Below are positions 6,605 to 8,121 of a stretch of 8,121 nt of DNA, piece after piece. Source of the stretch: Propionibacteriaceae bacterium (GTDB lineage Bacteria > Actinomycetota > Actinomycetes > Propionibacteriales > Propionibacteriaceae); NCBI GenBank assembly GCA_031255975.1, contig JAIRRM010000186.1, positions 1 through 8,121 on the forward strand. Direction: 5' to 3'. The notes below the pieces were generated by a model. The model ran no database searches and was not told the origin of the DNA. It worked only from the letters and a program-made list of their open reading frames with translations. Both the position numbers and the translations under genes were made by a program. Numbering within the stretch: the first letter of the stretch is position 1; every line of letters begins with the position of its first letter.

Positions 6605-6810
6605 CCTTTCCCCAGTACCTCTTCGGCTTCCCTGTAGAGCATCTCGGCGTATCTATCTCCTACTTCGCCCGCTTTGCGAACGATAGGGAACTCTTTCCCG
6701 CCAACCGTGTAGATGGTGTGGTCTCCGCCCTCGCGCACGAACCCGAATGTGACACCAGCTTTCTTTGCCGCCTTCTCGATTCTCTTTAGAATGTCTCGCC
6801 TCGTTGTCAT
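6589..6810 (-). CDS. hicA: HicA-family mRNA interferase toxin
   Basis: The product has 73 residues, typical of HicA. HicA toxins have a double-stranded-RNA-binding-like fold and cut mRNA using one histidine. Here the key segment is VREGGDHTIYTVGGKEFPIV (25-44), and H31 in GGDHTIY sits at the catalytic position. An N-terminal basic helix (RRDILKRIEKAAKKAG) and a C-terminal helix (GDRYAEMLYREAEEVLG) flank it. hicA comes first and hicB follows with a 16-base overlap. The ATG at 6810 is preceded by TAGAAT and six bases, predicting a leaderless mRNA; no ribosome binding site is present. Activity is not shown: the residues usually seen after the last strand (PRH..E type) are replaced by VRKAGEV, so the toxin is either divergent or attenuated. 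Confidence 0.72.
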   Translation of the reverse strand: MTTRRDILKRIEKAAKKAGVTFGFVREGGDHTIYTVGGKEFPIVRKAGEVGDRYAEMLYREAEEVLGKGWWRK

Positions 6811-6816
6811 ACTAGT

Positions 6817-6859
6817 ATTCTAGTCCAGACTTTACAAATCTATCAATCCAAGACTAGAA
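6817..6859 (-). promoter_or_regulatory. hicAB promoter with overlapping candidate operators
   Basis: On the minus strand TTGATA (complement of 6841-6846) and TAGAAT (complement of 6817-6822) form a -35/-10 pair 18 bases apart. TTCTAGTC (6818-6825), overlapping the -10, and GACTAGAA (6852-6859), just upstream of the -35, are a perfect eight-base inverted repeat. In the -35/-10 spacer, 6827-6841 is an imperfect 15-base palindrome (AGA...TCT). ACTAGT (6811-6816), next to the start codon, repeats part of the half-site. The layout suits autorepression by HicB alone or by the HicAB complex. Confidence 0.55.
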
Positions 6860-6925
6860 AGTATTGTGATGCTGTGGTTAGACAGACATGCAGGTCAAGC
6901 TGAGCTAGACATTACGGTGATGGGG

Positions 6926-7123
6926 CTAAATCCGAGTCCACCGCCTCCCGTAATCAGCCTCGCGCTGCCAGGCCTCAATGGTATCTACGGGCTGCCCCGC
7001 GGAGTTGTTTCGTGTGCAGGTAGATGTCCTCAATATCGTTGAGCCCGGCAGTTAGGCCGCACTAGCCTCGGCTTTCGCTTCTCGCAGCAACCGTAGCCTA
7101 ACTGAATCCCCCACCTCCAACAT
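6926..7123 (-). pseudogene. Possible frameshifted small gene between bcp and hicA
   Basis: This stretch of about 310 bases (6860-7173) has no intact gene. On the minus strand an ATG at 7123, with GAAGG eight bases upstream, opens a frame reading MLEVGDSVRLRLLREAKAEA and then stops at TAA (7052-7054). The neighbouring frame continues with LTAGLNDIEDIYLHTKQLRG, ending at TGA (6975-6977). After a GGGG run the first frame resumes as QPVDTIEAWQREADYGRRW up to TAG (6926-6928). A compensating pair of shifts (-1 then +1) would give about 66 residues. I do not recognise the family. It lies 50 bases after bcp on the same strand. The alternative is a genuine 23-residue peptide or chance. Confidence 0.3.
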
Positions 7124-7173
7124 GCCAGCAACCTTCGATCACAGCAGTTTCCGGGTGCGGCGTTCGCTTTTGG

Positions 7174-7659
7174 TCACGAAATTGTCACGCCCAATTTGGC
7201 AGCCAGCCGCTCCACATGGCCGGTGGCGCGTACGTTGTACCGGGCCTGCTCAATGGTGCCCACGCCAGAGGCGTCCACGTTCACCAGAAAAGTGGAGCGG
7301 ACGAGGCCCTCTATGCGTTTGCCGTATAGCGTTTTTTCGCCCCAGGCACCGTAGGCCGCGATCACTTCGCGCCCAGGGTCGGAGAGCAGGGTTACGGTGA
7401 GGTCTTCGGTGGAGCGGAAGCGCGCCAACTTTTCTGGAGTATCGGGCGAAATGCCGATCACATCGTATCCAGCGGCACGGAAGTCGGCGAGATGAGCGGT
7501 GAAATCTACCGCCTCCAGGGTGCATCCGGGGGTCAGGGCCGCAGGGTAAAAATAGACGATCACCTTGCCAGCGGCGTATTGCGCGAGGCTGACGGTGTTT
7601 CCGTCGGCATCTGGGAGCGAGAAAGCGGGGGCGGTGCTACCGGGTTCTAGTTGTGCCAT
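7174..7659 (-). CDS. bcp: Bcp/PrxQ-type peroxiredoxin, single-cysteine form
   Basis: A thiol peroxidase that reduces H2O2 and organic hydroperoxides in the cytoplasm. The product has 161 residues, close to the usual size. The N-terminus LEPGSTAPAFSLPDADGNTV (4-23) is typical. YFYPAALTPGCTLEAVDF (36-53) contains T43, P44 and the peroxidatic C46. Position 51, where two-cysteine members have the resolving Cys (CTxxxC), is Val, and C46 is the only cysteine in the protein. VIGISPDTPEKLARF (67-81), LLSDPGREVIAAYGAWGEK (91-109) and R121 (GLVRSTFLV) are conserved. ATG 7659 is chosen because the family motif starts right after it; an upstream in-frame ATG at 7698 would add 13 residues without a ribosome binding site. 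TACTCT six bases before the ATG suggests a leaderless mRNA. The gene is divergent from the DUF3618 gene. Confidence 0.94.
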   Translation of the reverse strand: MAQLEPGSTAPAFSLPDADGNTVSLAQYAAGKVIVYFYPAALTPGCTLEAVDFTAHLADFRAAGYDVIGISPDTPEKLARFRSTEDLTVTLLSDPGREVIAAYGAWGEKTLYGKRIEGLVRSTFLVNVDASGVGTIEQARYNVRATGHVERLAAKLGVTIS

Positions 7660-7737
7660 GGGTTCAGAGTACGCTGTTTCGTAATAGGCTGGTGTCATAA
7701 GTCATGGCTAGGTTCCGACTAACGACCAGGAGGCCTC
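7660..7737. promoter_or_regulatory. bcp / DUF3618 divergent promoter region
   Basis: This 78-base spacer serves both directions. For bcp, the minus-strand TACTCT (complement of 7666-7671) is exactly six bases before the ATG, with no good -35 in range. For the DUF3618 gene, TAGGTT at 7709-7714 is a possible -10, about 24 bases before the ATG, again without a clear -35, and AGGAGG at 7728-7733 is a strong ribosome binding site. One gene would thus be leaderless and the other would have a leader. Confidence 0.4.
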
Positions 7738-8031
7738 ATGGGTGAGCGCAGTCCCGAACAGATCAAAGCCGAGATTGTGGCTGCCCGCGAGCGGTTAGCG
7801 CAAGGAGTACAGGGGTTGGTGTCCGAAGTGCATCCAGCCGCCATCAGGGCCACCGCAGTCGATGCGGTAAAGGCCGGGGTTGACGCGCAGGTTGCCAAGG
7901 TCAAGGCGCTGGTGGTTGACAGCGCGGGTATTCGCTGGGATCGCATCGGCACCGCCGTAATCGTAGCGGTGGGGGCGCTGGGTATCTGCGGTGTGCTGAA
8001 GGGGATGGGGCGTTTGCTACGTCGCTACTGA
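7738..8031 (+). CDS. DUF3618 family membrane protein
   Basis: The product has 97 residues. The N-terminal half (RSPEQIKAEIVAARERLAQG, then VQGLVSEVHP, residues 4-33) is the DUF3618 signature: an amphipathic, probably coiled-coil segment. A Val/Ala/Lys-rich helix follows (about 35-63). One membrane helix, about 70-90 (GTAVIVAVGALGICGVLKG), is followed by a basic end (RLLRRY), which predicts that the long N-terminal part is cytoplasmic if the positive-inside rule holds only weakly, so the topology is uncertain. The function of the family is not established. AGGAGG at 7728-7733, four bases before the ATG, fixes the start. The divergent partner is bcp, an arrangement I recall from other actinobacteria, including mycobacteria. 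Confidence 0.85.
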   Translation: MGERSPEQIKAEIVAARERLAQGVQGLVSEVHPAAIRATAVDAVKAGVDAQVAKVKALVVDSAGIRWDRIGTAVIVAVGALGICGVLKGMGRLLRRY

Positions 8032-8043
8032 CGCGGCGGCGAT

Positions 8044-8072
8044 TTTCACCCTGGCGCAACGCGCGCTAGAGT
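8044..8072 (+). promoter_or_regulatory. Probable promoter of tRNA-Lys
   Basis: TTTCAC (8044-8049) and TAGAGT (8067-8072) are separated by 17 bases, a normal -35/-10 arrangement. Transcription would begin near 8079, about seven bases before the mature tRNA 5' end. The spacer contains a GCGC-rich stretch. This is the best-spaced sigma-70-type promoter on the plus strand of the window. Confidence 0.5.
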
Positions 8073-8085
8073 ATTTCACGCCTAC

Positions 8086-8121
8086 GCACCACTAGCTCAA
8101 CTGGCAGAGCAGTTGACTCTT
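8086..8121 (+). tRNA. tRNA-Lys (anticodon CUU), 5' part only
   Basis: The window ends inside this gene. Visible are the acceptor 5' strand GCACCAC (8086-8092), T-A at positions 8-9, the D arm GCTC-AACTGGCA-GAGC, the anticodon 5' stem GTTGA (8112-8116), and loop C-T followed by CTT (8119-8121). CTT as anticodon assigns lysine (AAG codons). The second half cannot be checked here, but the 5' half matches the usual bacterial tRNA-Lys pattern. Confidence 0.9.

Noticed and set aside
6979..7056. Plus-strand 25-codon frame beginning MVSTGCPAELFRVQ
   Set aside because: It is complementary to the better-supported minus-strand segments of the possible decayed gene, and has no ribosome binding site.
7122..7400. 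Plus-strand open frame opposite the bcp 3' half
   Set aside because: Arg/Pro-rich translation with no recognisable motif; the minus strand carries conserved peroxiredoxin residues across it.
7660..7698. Upstream ATG at 7698 as the bcp start
   Set aside because: It would add MTPAYYETAYSEP ahead of the family N-terminus, has no ribosome binding site, and would place the TACTCT box inside the coding region.
1..8121. CRISPR arrays, insertion sequences, prophage or transposase genes
   Set aside because: No regularly spaced repeats, terminal inverted repeats or transposase/integrase motifs were found on either strand.

Overview
The window looks like chromosomal DNA of a high-GC Gram-positive bacterium (Actinomycetota). 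GC is high across most of it, GTG is used as a start codon, and the gene families are actinobacterial: a PRC-barrel/MgtE_N/CBS protein next to a two-helix general stress protein, a DUF3618 membrane protein divergent from bcp, and a DinB with a long C-terminal extension. I cannot name the genus from the sequence alone.

Left part (1-1584), minus strand: a general stress (GSP17M-like) membrane protein is followed by a PRC-barrel/MgtE N-domain/CBS protein that runs off the left edge. A 146-base divergent spacer separates them from a plus-strand cluster.

Centre (1731-5969), plus strand: a tightly packed cluster rph-rdgB-thyA-folA-dinB, with a four-base overlap at rdgB/thyA, a three-base gap at folA/dinB, and a longer 53-base gap at thyA/folA. 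It joins tRNA 3' maturation (RNase PH), cleansing of the dNTP pool (RdgB), dTMP synthesis with recycling of its folate cofactor (ThyA, FolA), and translesion synthesis (DinB).

Right part (5970-8121): tRNA-Leu(UAG) and a strong rho-independent terminator follow dinB. Next comes a minus-strand hicA-hicB toxin-antitoxin module whose base composition is visibly lower in GC, with an AT-rich promoter built around inverted repeats. Between hicA and bcp is about 310 bases without an intact gene, holding what looks like a frameshifted small gene. A one-cysteine Bcp-type peroxiredoxin (minus) and a DUF3618 protein (plus) are divergent. The window ends inside tRNA-Lys(CUU), cut at the third anticodon base.

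No new multi-gene system is evident. The most useful observations are: four genes (the PRC/MgtE_N/CBS gene, rph, hicA, bcp) have a TANNNT box exactly six bases before the start codon, which predicts leaderless mRNAs; the hicA and tRNA-Leu promoters share 14 of 16 bases; the hicA promoter is nested in candidate operator repeats; Bcp lacks the resolving cysteine; and there is a decayed small gene beside hicAB.
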